From Pseudomonas sp. (GTDB lineage: Bacteria; Pseudomonadota; Gammaproteobacteria; Pseudomonadales; Pseudomonadaceae): DNA of 50,193 nucleotides. The number at the start of each line of letters is the position of its first letter. Within the stretch, counting starts at the first letter, position 1. Positions 30,672 to 40,052 of this stretch are shown piece by piece. The position numbers and the translations under genes are program-made. Under the pieces are notes generated by a model. That model was not told where the DNA came from, searched no databases, and saw only the letters and a program-made list of their open reading frames with translations. The stretch lies in the NCBI RefSeq assembly GCF_030684895.1, contig NZ_JAUXXP010000074.1:1-50193 (forward strand), read 5' to 3'.

Positions 30672-30682
30672 GGAGTCTTGCC

Positions 30683-31276
30683 ATGCTGTTGATGATCGAT
30701 AACTACGACTCCTTTACCTACAACGTGGTGCAGTACCTGGGTGAGTTGGGCGCCGATGTGCATGTAATCCGCAACGACGAACTGTCGATTGCCGAGATCG
30801 AAGCGCTTAAGCCCGAACGTATTGTGGTGTCGCCCGGCCCTTGCACGCCGACCGAAGCCGGGGTGTCCATCGAGGCGATTCTGCATTTTGCCGGCAAGCT
30901 GCCGATTCTCGGTGTGTGCCTCGGCCACCAGAGTATCGGCCAGGCCTTCGGCGGCGATGTGGTGCGCGCGCGCCAGGTGATGCACGGCAAGACCAGCCAG
31001 GTGTTCCACCGCGACTTGGGCGTATTTGCCGGCCTGAACAACCCGCTGACGGTCACCCGCTACCATTCCCTGGTGGTCAAGCGCGAAACCTTGCCGGACT
31101 GCCTGGAAATCACCGCCTGGACTCAGCATGAGGACGGCTCGGTGGACGAGATCATGGGCCTGCGCCACAAAACTCTGCATATCGAGGGCGTGCAGTTCCA
31201 CCCTGAGTCGATTCTTACCGAGCAGGGCCATGAACTGTTTGCCAACTTCCTCAAACAACAAGGAGGCCTGCGCTGA
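30683..31276 (+). CDS. trpG: Anthranilate synthase component II (glutamine amidotransferase)
   Basis: Releases ammonia from glutamine for TrpE. The 197-residue class I amidotransferase has the nucleophile Cys 79 in [10 protein letters not shown] and the His-Glu pair in VQFHPES. It starts [24 protein letters not shown] lies upstream of the ATG. It overlaps trpD by one base. In many bacteria the same subunit also serves aminodeoxychorismate synthase; whether it does here cannot be read from sequence. Confidence 0.97.
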   Translation: MLLMIDNYDSFTYNVVQYLGELGADVHVIRNDELSIAEIEALKPERIVVSPGPCTPTEAGVSIEAILHFAGKLPILGVCLGHQSIGQAFGGDVVRARQVMHGKTSQVFHRDLGVFAGLNNPLTVTRYHSLVVKRETLPDCLEITAWTQHEDGSVDEIMGLRHKTLHIEGVQFHPESILTEQGHELFANFLKQQGGLR

Positions 31277-32325
31277 TGAATATCAAGGAAGCCCTTAACC
31301 GGGTAGTCAGCCAGCTCGATCTGTCGACCGAAGAAATGCAGAGCGTCATGCGCGAGATCATGACCGGCCAGTGCACCGACGCGCAGATCGGCGCCTTCCT
31401 GATGGGCATGCGCATGAAGAGCGAGACCATCGACGAAATTGTCGGCGCGGTCTCGGTGATGCGTGAGCTGGCCAGCCATGTGCACCTGCAGACCCTCGAC
31501 CACGTGGTCGACGTGGTCGGTACCGGTGGCGATGGTGCGAATATCTTCAATGTGTCGACCGCAGCGAGCTTTGTTGTCGCCGCCGCTGGCGGCAAGGTGG
31601 CCAAGCACGGTAATCGCGCGGTGTCAGGCAAGAGCGGCAGTGCCGATCTGCTCGAAACGGCGGGTATTTACCTGAGCCTGACGCCGGAGCAGGTGGCGCG
31701 CTGTATCGAGAGCGTCGGCGTCGGTTTTATGTTTGCTCAGGTGCATCATTCGGCGATGAAGTACGCCGCCGTGCCGCGCCGTGAGCTGGGCCTGCGCACT
31801 ATCTTCAATATGCTTGGCCCGCTGACCAACCCGGCGGGGGTCAAGCATCAGGTGGTCGGTGTATTTAGCCAGGCGCTCTGCCGACCGCTGGCCGAGGTGC
31901 TTAAGCGCCTCGGCAGCCAGCATATCTTGGTGGTGCATTCGCGTGATGGTCTGGATGAGTTCAGCCTGGCCGCCGCGACCCATGTGGCGGAACTGAAGAA
32001 TGGGCAGATCACCGAGTACGAAGTGCTGCCGGAAGATCTCGGTTTGAAGAGCCAGAGCTTGGTCGGTTTGGCCGTGGAAAGCCCGGAAGCCTCGCTGGCC
32101 TTGATTCGCGATGCCCTAAGCAAGCGTAAAACTGACGCTGGGCAGAAGGCGGCAGACATGATTGCGCTGAACGCTGGTGCTGCACTATACGCAGCCGATC
32201 TGGCGAGCAGTTTGAAAGAAGGCGTGCATTTGGCCCACGATGCTTTGCATACCGGGCTGGCCTGGGAGAAGTTGCAGGAGTTGGTGTCCTTTACCGCTGT
32301 ATTCAAAGAGGAGAATGCCGGGTGA
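31276..32325 (+). CDS. trpD: Anthranilate phosphoribosyltransferase
   Basis: Transfers phosphoribose from PRPP to anthranilate. The 349-residue protein carries the PRPP-binding [35 protein letters not shown] and the anthranilate-site region [24 protein letters not shown] lies nine bases before the ATG, inside the trpG end. It overlaps trpC by four bases (GTGA). The length is normal and no fusion to trpG is seen. Confidence 0.97.
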   Translation: MNIKEALNRVVSQLDLSTEEMQSVMREIMTGQCTDAQIGAFLMGMRMKSETIDEIVGAVSVMRELASHVHLQTLDHVVDVVGTGGDGANIFNVSTAASFVVAAAGGKVAKHGNRAVSGKSGSADLLETAGIYLSLTPEQVARCIESVGVGFMFAQVHHSAMKYAAVPRRELGLRTIFNMLGPLTNPAGVKHQVVGVFSQALCRPLAEVLKRLGSQHILVVHSRDGLDEFSLAAATHVAELKNGQITEYEVLPEDLGLKSQSLVGLAVESPEASLALIRDALSKRKTDAGQKAADMIALNAGAALYAADLASSLKEGVHLAHDALHTGLAWEKLQELVSFTAVFKEENAG

Positions 32326-33158
32326 GTATTCCAACCGTTCTGGAGAAAATTCTCGCGCGCAAGGCTGAGGAAGTGGCGGCTCGCCGCAGTATCGTCAGCC
32401 TGGCTGAAATCGAGCAGCAAGCCCGCAACGCCGATCCGGTGCGCGGTTTTGCCGAGGCGCTGATCAGCCAGGCCAAGCGCAAACAGCCGGCGGTGATCGC
32501 TGAGATCAAGAAGGCCTCGCCGAGCAAGGGCGTGCTGCGCGAAAACTTCGTCCCGGCCGAGATTGCCCAGAGCTACCAGAGCGGCGGGGCCACCTGCCTA
32601 TCGGTGCTGACCGATGTCGACTTCTTCCAGGGCGCGGATCGCTACCTGCAGGAAGCCCGTGCGGTCTGCTCGCTACCGGTGATCCGCAAGGACTTTATGA
32701 TCGATCCCTATCAGATCGTTGAAGCCCGTGCCCTGGGTGCCGACTGCGTGCTGCTTATCGTCTCGGCGCTGGAGGACGGGCAGATGGCCGAGTTGGCGGC
32801 GACTGCCAAGGCCTTCGATCTCGATGTGTTGGTGGAAGTACACGATGGCGATGAACTGGAGCGTGCGCTGAAAACCCTGGACACGCCGCTGGTCGGTATC
32901 AACAACCGCAACTTGCACACCTTCGAGCTCAGCCTGGAAACCACCCTCGACCTGCTACCGCGGATTCCCCGTGATCGCCTGGTGGTGACCGAGAGCGGCA
33001 TTCTCAATCGCGCCGATGTCGAGCTGATGGAAATCAGCGAGGTGTATGCCTTCCTGGTTGGCGAGGCGTTTATGCGCGCCGACAATCCAGGGGCTGAGCT
33101 GGAGCGGTTGTTCTTTCCCGAGCGTAAGCGGGTGATTGCTGCGCCTGATGTGGACTGA
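32322..33158 (+). CDS. trpC: Indole-3-glycerol phosphate synthase
   Basis: Closes the indole ring, forming indole-3-glycerol phosphate. The 278-residue TIM barrel has [13 protein letters not shown] with the catalytic Lys, [26 protein letters not shown] and [12 protein letters not shown], then ESGI near the end. It starts with GTG overlapping the trpD stop and has GAGGA upstream. It is the last gene of trpEGDC and is not fused to trpF. A strong bidirectional terminator follows. Confidence 0.97.
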   Translation: MSIPTVLEKILARKAEEVAARRSIVSLAEIEQQARNADPVRGFAEALISQAKRKQPAVIAEIKKASPSKGVLRENFVPAEIAQSYQSGGATCLSVLTDVDFFQGADRYLQEARAVCSLPVIRKDFMIDPYQIVEARALGADCVLLIVSALEDGQMAELAATAKAFDLDVLVEVHDGDELERALKTLDTPLVGINNRNLHTFELSLETTLDLLPRIPRDRLVVTESGILNRADVELMEISEVYAFLVGEAFMRADNPGAELERLFFPERKRVIAAPDVD

Positions 33159-33172
33159 AACCACCGTAAAAT

Positions 33173-33202
33173 AAAAAAGCCGACGCATGCGTCGGCTTTT
33201 TT
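33173..33202. terminator. Bidirectional terminator between trpC and vfr
   Basis: A perfect palindrome: A run, GCCGACGC, ATGC, GTCGGC, T run. It has A6 on one side and T6 on the other, so it works for trpC on the plus strand and vfr on the minus strand, which converge here. Confidence 0.9.
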
Positions 33203-33220
33203 ACCTCTTTAGCATGCGGC

Positions 33221-33865
33221 TTAGCGCGTGCCGAACACCACCATGGTTTTGCCTTTGACGTTGACCAGGCCTTGTTCTTCCAGGGCCTTGAGCACGCGGC
33301 CAACCATCTCGCGGGAGCAGCCGACGATACGGCCGATCTCCTGTCGGGTGATCTTGATCTGCATGCCGTCCGGGTGGGTCATGGCGTCAGGTTGCTTGCA
33401 CAGATCGAGCAGGGTGCGCGCAACGCGGCCGGTGACATCGAGAAAGGCCAGGTCGCCAACCTTGCGCGTGGTGTTGCGCAGGCGTTCGGCCATCTGGCTG
33501 CCCAGGGCGTAGAGAATGTCGGGGTCCTGCTGCGTCAGCTCGCGGAACTTGGCGTAGCTCAGCTCCGCCACTTCGCACTCGGTCTTGGCGCGCACCCAGG
33601 CGCTGCGTTCTTTCTCGGTGCCGTCCTTTTCGAACAGGCCCATTTCTCCGAAGAAATCGCCGGAGTTGAGGTAAGCGATGATCATTTCACGACCATCATC
33701 GTCTTCGATCAGGATAGTGACCGAGCCTTTGACGATGAAGAACAGCGTTTCGCAGCGATCGCCCGCATAGATGATGGTGCTCTTGGCGGTGTAGCGACGG
33801 CGGTGGCAATGCGCGAGAAGCTTGTCGAGATTTTTTATTTTAGGTGTGAGGGTAATAGCTACCAT
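33221..33865 (-). CDS. vfr: cAMP-binding regulator Vfr (CRP family)
   Basis: Global cAMP-dependent transcription factor; in P. aeruginosa it controls type III secretion, type IV pili and quorum sensing, and it is the E. coli CRP orthologue. The 214-residue length equals that of Vfr. The N-terminal cAMP-binding roll has [10 protein letters not shown] and [19 protein letters not shown]. The long dimer helix (about 110-140) is followed by the winged helix [20 protein letters not shown]. It diverges from the OsmC gene, with 232 bases between. No clear Vfr self-binding site was found by eye. Confidence 0.96.
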   Translation of the reverse strand: MVAITLTPKIKNLDKLLAHCHRRRYTAKSTIIYAGDRCETLFFIVKGSVTILIEDDDGREMIIAYLNSGDFFGEMGLFEKDGTEKERSAWVRAKTECEVAELSYAKFRELTQQDPDILYALGSQMAERLRNTTRKVGDLAFLDVTGRVARTLLDLCKQPDAMTHPDGMQIKITRQEIGRIVGCSREMVGRVLKALEEQGLVNVKGKTMVVFGTR

Positions 33866-34097
33866 GCCTGAATCCCGAATTTATAAAGGTAAGCCGTTGT
33901 GCGGCTGAAGTTCTAATAATAGTTATCTGTACAAGTGTGCCAGTAATTAGCTATCAGCTTAACCACCAGTCCAAGACTAGGTGTTGTTTTGCGACCTGGC
34001 TAACACTCAGCACGAGCTTTTGGCTCTCTCGGCACCCAAAGAGGTTGTAACGGTGCTGTGCTAAGCTGCCTTCCTTTTTAACAGCGGAGCCCGAGTA

Positions 34098-34523
34098 ATG
34101 AAAGCGCGTATTCAGTGGGCCGGCGAAGCCCTGTTTATTGGGGAGTCGGGCAGCGGCCATGCGGTGGTGATGGACGGCCCGCCAGAGAGCGGAGGACGCA
34201 ACCTGGGTGTGCGCCCGATGGAGATGGTGCTGATCGGTTTGGGCGGTTGCAGCAACTTCGATGTGGTCAGCATTCTGAAAAAATCCCGTCAGGCGGTAGA
34301 AAGCTGTGAAGCCTTTCTGGAAGCTGAGCGCGCCACTGAAGAGCCCAAGGTATTCACCAAGATTCACCTGCATTTCGTGGTCAAGGGCCGCAGTTTGAAG
34401 GAGGCTCAGGTCAAGCGTGCGGTTGAGCTATCGGCCGAGAAATACTGCTCGGCCTCGATTATGCTGGGCCGTGGCGGCGTCGAAATCACCCACGACTACG
34501 AGATTATCGAGCTGGGCGAGTAG
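34098..34523 (+). CDS. OsmC family protein
   Basis: Member of the OsmC/Ohr peroxiredoxin-like fold, YhfA subgroup, usually found beside crp/vfr. The 141-residue protein keeps the two family cysteines, C51 in GLGGCSNFDV and C117 in EKYCSASIM, which in Ohr/OsmC reduce organic peroxides. Substrate is unknown. GGAG lies ahead of the ATG. It stands alone, divergent from vfr and followed by a bidirectional terminator. In PAO1 speD follows this gene; it is absent here. Confidence 0.9.
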   Translation: MKARIQWAGEALFIGESGSGHAVVMDGPPESGGRNLGVRPMEMVLIGLGGCSNFDVVSILKKSRQAVESCEAFLEAERATEEPKVFTKIHLHFVVKGRSLKEAQVKRAVELSAEKYCSASIMLGRGGVEITHDYEIIELGE

Positions 34524-34550
34524 CCTGCAGCGATAAACCTGTGAACGAAA

Positions 34551-34570
34551 AAGGGCACCTCGGTGCCCTT
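34551..34570. terminator. Bidirectional terminator between OsmC gene and coq7
   Basis: AAGGGCACC pairs exactly with GGTGCCCTT around a two-base loop, with A-rich flank on one side and TATT on the other. It serves the convergent OsmC gene and coq7. Confidence 0.8.
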
Positions 34571-34591
34571 TATTGTGCCCCTCGTTCAGCC

Positions 34592-35239
34592 TTACACCCG
34601 GTAGGTGGTGCTGGTCATCACTTTGGCCAGCAGGCTCATACCGAACTTTACCGGCGCCGGGAAGCGCAGGCCGCCGGCATCCAGAGCGTTGCAGGCATGC
34701 TGTTCTTCATCGACGCGCATCTGTTCGAGAATCGCGCGCGATTTCTGATCCTCCTGCGGAATCTGCTGCAGGTGTTCATCAAGGTGTTTGACCACCTGGT
34801 CTTCGGTGGCGGCGACAAAGCCCAGGCTGACCTTGTCGCTGATCAGCCCGGCGGCTGCGCCTACGCCAAAGGACAAACCGTAGAACAGCGGGTTGAGGAT
34901 GCTCGGCTGACTGCCCAGCTGGCGGATACGCTGCTCACACCACGCTAAGTGGTCGATTTCCTCATCGGCGGCATGCTCCATGGCTTTGCGTACCTGTGGC
35001 AGCTTGGCAGTGAGTGCCTGGCCCTGGTACAGCGCCTGGGCGCAGACCTCGCCGGTGTGGTTGATGCGCATCAAACCGGCGACATGCTGGGCCTGCTGCT
35101 CGTCCAGCGCGGCTTCCGGCTGCACGATGGCAGGCGATGGGCGGCTTGGCTGGCCGCTGAAGGGCAGCAATGTGCGCAGCGCAGCATCGGCTTGCAGCAG
35201 CAGGCGATCAACAGGTGAGAAGTGACGTTCGCTGGCCAT
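34592..35239 (-). CDS. coq7: 2-polyprenyl-3-methyl-6-methoxy-1,4-benzoquinol hydroxylase Coq7
   Basis: Diiron monooxygenase for the C6 hydroxylation late in ubiquinone synthesis, replacing UbiF in pseudomonads. The 215-residue protein has the paired iron motifs [43 protein letters not shown] and [13 protein letters not shown], giving the expected Glu/His ligands. A central hydrophobic stretch (about 115-140) would touch the membrane. GGAGG lies before the ATG. Downstream of the FGE-like gene on the same strand. Confidence 0.96.
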   Translation of the reverse strand: MASERHFSPVDRLLLQADAALRTLLPFSGQPSRPSPAIVQPEAALDEQQAQHVAGLMRINHTGEVCAQALYQGQALTAKLPQVRKAMEHAADEEIDHLAWCEQRIRQLGSQPSILNPLFYGLSFGVGAAAGLISDKVSLGFVAATEDQVVKHLDEHLQQIPQEDQKSRAILEQMRVDEEQHACNALDAGGLRFPAPVKFGMSLLAKVMTSTTYRV

Positions 35240-35305
35240 AGGGACCTCCGGCGATGATTACGGCGGCCAGTTTACTGCAAACACTGGCCGTCGGCTTGAC
35301 CGAGA

Positions 35306-36139
35306 TCAGGGCAACTCGCGCAGTACACGAAACCCTAGTGCATAGTCCTTGTAATGCGGCTGTTTCATATCGCGCTGACTGCTGCGCAGGTAGCTTGGGC
35401 CGCTGTTCCAGGCGCCGCCGCGAACCACTCGCGGGCTTTTGTCGAGCAGGCTAGCCGCCTGTTGCTCGCTGCCATCGAAGGGGCTGGCAAAGCGCGAGGC
35501 GGTCCATTCCCAGACATTGCCGGCCGTGTCATGCAGGCCGAAGGCATTGGCAGCGAATTGGCCGACACGCTCAGTCTTACTCTGGATCAGCCGCGAGGTA
35601 GCGCAGCCACGGCAATGCGCGCGAGGGCGGGTTTCCGGGCTGTCGAGCTGCTCACCCCACCAGTAGTAGCTGGTGCTGCCGGCGCGGGCGGCATATTCCC
35701 ACTCGGCTTCGGTAGGCAAGCGATAGCGCTGGCCGGTGACCGTCGACAGCCATTGGCTGTAGGCCTGGGCCTGGTGCCAGGACACATGGATCACCGGCCG
35801 CTGTGCCGACAGTCCCCAGCCCTCGTTGTCCGGCATCGCTGTGGCGGTGGCTTCGGCGTAGTGCTGCCAGTCGGCAAAACTGACTTCGTAGCGGCCAATG
35901 GCGAAGGGGTGGCTGATTTCAATCGGCGTGAGTGGGCGCTCGTTATGATTGCCGCGGCCGCTGTGGTCACCCAGCAGATAGCGCCCGGCCGGGACTACAA
36001 CCAGCTGCGGTCCTTGCTGGTCCTGGGGCAACGCGTCGCTGAATACGCTGCCAGGCGTATGTGCCTGCGCGGGATTGCCAACCAGCAGGGCGAGCAAGGT
36101 CAGTGCGCCGCATAATGAACGACTCAACCCGGTGGCCAT
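35306..36139 (-). CDS. FGE/SUMF1-like exported protein lacking catalytic cysteines
   Basis: The fold is that of formylglycine-generating enzyme (SUMF1), but the function is unknown. The 277-residue protein has a signal peptide (about 1-26, ending NPAQA-H). The FGE domain (about 44-275) shows VVVPAGRYLLGD, HVSWHQAQAYSQWL, LPTEAEWEYAARAG and DTAGNVWEWT. Where FGE has its two copper-binding cysteines, this protein reads RGGAWNSGPSYLRSS (240-254), with none. The only late cysteines form a CRGC pair at 176-179. It is unlikely to make formylglycine. The start lies 16 bases inside the HIT gene. Confidence 0.82.
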   Translation of the reverse strand: MATGLSRSLCGALTLLALLVGNPAQAHTPGSVFSDALPQDQQGPQLVVVPAGRYLLGDHSGRGNHNERPLTPIEISHPFAIGRYEVSFADWQHYAEATATAMPDNEGWGLSAQRPVIHVSWHQAQAYSQWLSTVTGQRYRLPTEAEWEYAARAGSTSYYWWGEQLDSPETRPRAHCRGCATSRLIQSKTERVGQFAANAFGLHDTAGNVWEWTASRFASPFDGSEQQAASLLDKSPRVVRGGAWNSGPSYLRSSQRDMKQPHYKDYALGFRVLRELP

Positions 36140-36462
36140 GCCATCTGCCGTTGACCCAGTACGTGCATATGAATGTGGTGCACCGTCTGGCCGCCCAGGT
36201 CATTGCAGTTCATCACCACGCGAAAGCCTTCCTCGCAGCCTTGCTCCGTGGCCAGACGCTGTGCGGTGAAGAGAATATGCCCGGCCAGCGGCTTGTCCGC
36301 CTCACTCAGGTCATTGAGGGTGCTGATGTGTTTTTTCGGGATAACCAGAAAGTGCACCGGTGCCTGCGGGCCGATATCGTGAAAGGCAATCACCTGGTCA
36401 TCTTCATAAAGCTTGCGCGCCGGTATCTCACCAGCGACGATCTTGCAAAATAGACAGTCCAT
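36124..36462 (-). CDS. HIT family nucleotide-binding protein (HinT-like)
   Basis: Histidine-triad purine phosphoramidase of the HinT branch. The 112-residue protein begins DCLFCKIVAGEIPARKLYED, with two Cys at the usual zinc-like position. It has VHFLVIPKKHI and the triad HHIHMH (95-100). Length and motifs are normal. It is coupled to the FGE-like gene by a 16-base overlap and diverges from the AAA ATPase gene. Physiological substrate unknown. Confidence 0.92.
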   Translation of the reverse strand: MDCLFCKIVAGEIPARKLYEDDQVIAFHDIGPQAPVHFLVIPKKHISTLNDLSEADKPLAGHILFTAQRLATEQGCEEGFRVVMNCNDLGGQTVHHIHMHVLGQRQMAWPPG

Positions 36463-36502
36463 GGACAGTCTCCTGGCCGGTATTAAAGAGGCCGAGTTTA
36501 AC

Positions 36503-36641
36503 AGGCCGTTGAAAAACTACCTGCGTTGCCGATACTGCGTTAAAAACAGACTCAAAATGCTCATTTACTGCTCGTAAACTCCGCTTTTTCGTCTGCTTTT
36601 GCCTTGTCTCGGCTGCCTCGGCAACATTTTTTAAACGGCCT
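36503..36641. repeat. Foldback intergenic element, copy B
   Basis: Ends AGGCCGTT...AACGGCCT are inverted; inside, AAAACAGAC and GTCTG face each other across a TTTAC/GTAAA apex. The core matches copy A (15820-15964) with coupled changes in both arms. It fills most of the space between the HIT and AAA ATPase genes. No open frame is present. Confidence 0.72.
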
Positions 36642-36662
36642 TTTTGTGGACAAGGAGCGTGG

Positions 36663-38144
36663 GTGAAAAACGATATTCATGATCTGGGCTTGGTATTGGA
36701 TTCCAAGACCAAGCTTGTATTAATTGAGTCCTGGGATGAGCTGCGGGTGCTGGAAACCCTGACCAGCCTGGCGGTGCGCCGCAGTCTTGGCTTGCAGCTG
36801 TGGTCGGTGACTGAAGGTTTGCAGCGCGTGGGGTTTTCCATTCAGGAACCCGTCGACAGCGCCACTCTGGAACCAGAAACCGCCCTGCGCCTGATCAAGG
36901 CGGACACCCAGCCGACGCTGTATGTGATGTGCGATCTGCATCCCTTTCTTGACGACAATCCTAAACTGGTGCGCTTGCTCAAGGAAATCGCCATGAACGA
37001 GCAGCCCAGCAAGCCGACACTGGTGCTGGTATCCCACGCCTGCAAACTGCCACCGGAAGTGCAGCGTTACGCCTCGCGTTTCAGCCTGTCGCTGCCCTCC
37101 GAGGAGGAGCTGTTGGCCATTGTGCGCGACGAGGCAACCGGCTGGAGTGCGCGCAACCGCAATGCACGGGTGCGCACCGATAACCGTACCCTGCAGCAGG
37201 TAGTGAAGAATCTGCGCGGCCTTAGCCATGCAGAGGCCCGTGCGCTGGCGCGCAATGTGATCTGCGATGACGGCGCGATTACCCAGGAAGACCTGCCGGA
37301 GCTGAACAAGACCAAATTCAAATTGCTCGATCTCGATGGCGTGCTGAGTTTCGAGTACGACACCGCACGTTTCGCCGAGGTCGGTGGGCTGAGTAACCTC
37401 AAGCGCTGGCTGGGTGATCGGCAGAGCATCTTTCTCGAAGGCAAAGGCATTGATCTGCCCAAGGGCGTGCTGTTGGTCGGTGTGCAGGGCGGCGGTAAGA
37501 GTCTGGCCGCCAAGGCCATCGCCGGACTGTGGGGCCTGCCTCTGCTGCGCCTGGACTTTGCCTGCCTGTACAACAAGTTCTTCGGCGAGACCGAGCGCAA
37601 TCTGCGTGAAGCCCTCAAGCTGGCCGAGCAGATGGCGCCTTGTGTGCTGTGGATGGATGAGATCGAAAAGGGCCTGGCCAGCGGCGATCACGATGGTGGC
37701 GTCAGTCAGCGGGTGCTCGGCACCCTGCTGACCTGGATGGCCGAGCGCAAGGCGCCGGTCTTTATGGTGGCGACCGCCAACGTCATCTCGCGGCTGCCGC
37801 CGGAGCTGGTGCGTAAGGGGCGTTTCGATGAGCTGTTCTTCGTCGACCTGCCGGATGCGGCGGTGCGTGCCGAGATCTTCCGGATTCATCTGGCGCGGCG
37901 CGAGCTGGAGGCGACAGGTTTTGACCTGACGCAGCTGGCGGCGGCTTGTGATGGGTTTTCCGGCGCGGAAATCGAGCAGGCGGTGGTCAGCGCCCTGTAT
38001 GCCGCGCAAGCTCAGCAGCAAGCGGTCAATCAGGCATTGTTGCTGCAGAGCATCCAGAGCACCGCACCGCTGTCGGTGGTGATGGCCGAGGACCTTGCCG
38101 CCCTGCGCGCCTGGGCGGATGGGCGCACGGTCAATGCAGGTTAG
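36663..38144 (+). CDS. AAA+ ATPase, Ycf46-like
   Basis: Predicted AAA ATPase of the Ycf46 type; function unknown. The 493-residue protein has an N-terminal non-catalytic domain (about 1-210). The AAA module contains Walker [17 protein letters not shown], Walker [11 protein letters not shown] and sensor 1 [14 protein letters not shown], with arginine-finger region [12 protein letters not shown]-terminal helical lid has [18 protein letters not shown]. It resembles FtsH-type ATPases but has no membrane segment or protease site. GGAG lies six bases before GTG 36663. It starts 22 bases after a foldback repeat, so its promoter must lie in or near the repeat. Confidence 0.87.
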   Translation: MKNDIHDLGLVLDSKTKLVLIESWDELRVLETLTSLAVRRSLGLQLWSVTEGLQRVGFSIQEPVDSATLEPETALRLIKADTQPTLYVMCDLHPFLDDNPKLVRLLKEIAMNEQPSKPTLVLVSHACKLPPEVQRYASRFSLSLPSEEELLAIVRDEATGWSARNRNARVRTDNRTLQQVVKNLRGLSHAEARALARNVICDDGAITQEDLPELNKTKFKLLDLDGVLSFEYDTARFAEVGGLSNLKRWLGDRQSIFLEGKGIDLPKGVLLVGVQGGGKSLAAKAIAGLWGLPLLRLDFACLYNKFFGETERNLREALKLAEQMAPCVLWMDEIEKGLASGDHDGGVSQRVLGTLLTWMAERKAPVFMVATANVISRLPPELVRKGRFDELFFVDLPDAAVRAEIFRIHLARRELEATGFDLTQLAAACDGFSGAEIEQAVVSALYAAQAQQQAVNQALLLQSIQSTAPLSVVMAEDLAALRAWADGRTVNAG

Positions 38145-38152
38145 GTGGAGTT

Positions 38153-38944
38153 TTAGATTGGCTTGCCGAACTGGCGATTGAGCCGTGCGCTGATTCGCCG
38201 TACCAGCCAGCGCGGGCCCAGCCGAGGGCTGAGGGCGAGCAGGCGGTTGCGCCAGCCAGGAATAATGATCGCGCGGTTTTTCTCCAGCGCCTTGACGGTG
38301 ATAAGCGCTACTTCCTCGGCGCTCATCATCAGTTTGCTGCCCTGTAGCGCCTCGCTGTTCATGCGTGCCGTGCGGAAAAACGCGCTGCGGGTTGGCCCCG
38401 GGCAGAGTACGGAGACTTTAACGCCGTACTCTTTAAGCTCTTCGCGCAGGCCTTCGGAAAAGTGCAATACGTAGGCTTTGCTCGCGTAGTAGTTGCTCAT
38501 ACCCGGGCCGGGCTGAAAGCCGGCAACCGAGGCGACATTGAGAATCTGCCCGCAGCCCTGGCCGGCCATGATGGTGCCGATGGCGTGGCAGAGGCGGGCG
38601 AGAGCGAGGATATTCAGTTCGATCAGTTGCTGTTCGCGAGCCCAGTCCTGAGCCACGTAAGCGCCTGAGGTGCCGATGCCGGCGTTGTTTACCAGCAGGT
38701 CGATACTGCGCTCACCTTGTTCCAGCTCATGCAGCAGGCCGCTGACCTGCAGCGGCTGGCTGAGGTCGCAGACGCGAAACAGCACCTCCACGGAAAAACG
38801 TTGGGTCAGCTCGCAGGCAATACTTTCCAATGCATCGCGCTGGCGCGCCACCAGAATCAGCTTGCGACCTCGCCGGGCCAGGGCTTCGGCCAGGGCCAGG
38901 CCAATACCGCTAGAGGCTCCAGTGATAAGCGCGTAACGGGTCAT
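38153..38944 (-). CDS. Short-chain dehydrogenase/reductase
   Basis: Classical SDR oxidoreductase with unknown substrate. The 263-residue protein has the cofactor loop TGASSGIGLALAEAL, NNAGIG, the catalytic Ser in LNVASVAG and the YYASK pair. A long C-terminal tail rich in Arg and Leu ends NRQFGKPI. An Arg after the second strand (VARQRDAL) suggests NADPH. GGAG lies before ATG 38944; the frame extends 11 codons upstream without homology. Convergent with the AAA gene, eight bases apart. Confidence 0.9.
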   Translation of the reverse strand: MTRYALITGASSGIGLALAEALARRGRKLILVARQRDALESIACELTQRFSVEVLFRVCDLSQPLQVSGLLHELEQGERSIDLLVNNAGIGTSGAYVAQDWAREQQLIELNILALARLCHAIGTIMAGQGCGQILNVASVAGFQPGPGMSNYYASKAYVLHFSEGLREELKEYGVKVSVLCPGPTRSAFFRTARMNSEALQGSKLMMSAEEVALITVKALEKNRAIIIPGWRNRLLALSPRLGPRWLVRRISARLNRQFGKPI

Positions 38945-39001
38945 AGGGTTCTCCGTGATGGGGCCTTTCGACCCCATGTACCGCGCAAGGTTGCCAGTGG
39001 G

Positions 39002-39946
39002 TTACAGACCAGCGTTGGAATAGCCCATATAGGCTGGTATCGCGATGGCGGCCACGATGCCGAGGGCGATGATCGCCACCCAGAGTAGGGCGAGGATTTT
39101 TACCGCACGGCTATTTGGTGGTGGCGGTGGACCAAAGCGGTTGGCGGCGGTGCTGCCGGGGATGATAAACAGCAGCAGCGAGAACACCCCGCCAACAATC
39201 GGCACCAGGGTGACCAGCAGCAGCCAGCCTGACCAGCCGATATCATGCAAGCGCTGCACGCCGAACATGATGCCGACCACCGCCACGGCGATACCCACCA
39301 CGACCATCAACAGGCCGCCAAGAATTTCCGACGCGGCGAAGAAACCGCCAGCGATACCGAACAACGGCAAGCAGGCCAGCATCAGCACCATCGACCAGGC
39401 CAGGTAGCGCAAACGGCCGATGCGCCCGTCGGTGGTAAAGGCCTTCAGTTCGCCGAATTCCGGCAGGGTTTCTGCCACGGCCGCTTTCGGTGTGGCGTAG
39501 GGCGTGGCCGCGGCGCTGACCACTTCCGGCGGGTTTTCCGCGAGCATGGCCTGGCGGGCGAGAAATTTCTCGATAACGATGCCGCAGGCCGAGCATTCGA
39601 TAGCCTTGCTTTGCTGGTGGCCGCACTTGGGGCAGGTCATTGGCACGTTGCTTTCAGCTTCGCTGCTTTCCGTGCGGTGATCATCGGTCTCCACCAGGCT
39701 CAGGCTGGCGGCCAGGTCCTGTTCCTTGCGCACTTTGGCACCGGCACTTTGCAACGCCTTGAGGTACTGGTCGGCTTCGTTTTCGCTGAGGTCGCGCTTG
39801 ATATCGACATTGCCGCCGCTAAACAGCGAGTTGATCCGGGTGTGGTCGCTCTTGAACAGGCGGGCGAGATTTTCTTTGGCTGTTTCCAGGCTGACGTCGG
39901 GCATCAACTCGCCGTTGAACACAATCTTGAAGCGGGCTTGGGTCAT
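39002..39946 (-). CDS. DUF805 membrane protein with zinc ribbon and pilin-like tail
   Basis: Function unknown. The 314-residue protein has an N-terminal globular stretch (about 1-80). A four-Cys zinc ribbon, CPKC and CSAC, has ligands at 105, 108, 118 and 121. A DUF805-type membrane domain (about 170-270) begins GRIGRLRYLAWSMVLMLACL and contains GVQRLHDIGWSGW. A Pro-rich turn is followed by a last hydrophobic helix. That helix ends GIVAAIAIPAYMGYS, close to the N-terminal helix of type IV pilins but at the wrong end of the protein. It is a single gene with a gap on each side. Confidence 0.8.
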   Translation of the reverse strand: MTQARFKIVFNGELMPDVSLETAKENLARLFKSDHTRINSLFSGGNVDIKRDLSENEADQYLKALQSAGAKVRKEQDLAASLSLVETDDHRTESSEAESNVPMTCPKCGHQQSKAIECSACGIVIEKFLARQAMLAENPPEVVSAAATPYATPKAAVAETLPEFGELKAFTTDGRIGRLRYLAWSMVLMLACLPLFGIAGGFFAASEILGGLLMVVVGIAVAVVGIMFGVQRLHDIGWSGWLLLVTLVPIVGGVFSLLLFIIPGSTAANRFGPPPPPNSRAVKILALLWVAIIALGIVAAIAIPAYMGYSNAGL

Positions 39947-40052
39947 GTCGGCGTCCTTGTCGGTGCCAGAATGGAGATGCGCTACAGACTAGCCGGCCTG
40001 TAACCCGGTAAACAAGCTGCCTGCGCGCAAATGTGCAGGGCCTAGAGACGGT

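Noticed and set aside
33866..34097. Vfr (CRP-like) self-binding site upstream of vfr
   Set aside because: No TGTGA/TCACA-type pair with the right spacing was found in the gap.
36720..38021. 433-codon minus-strand frame opposite the AAA ATPase gene
   Set aside because: Gln/His-rich mirror of a gene with clear Walker motifs.
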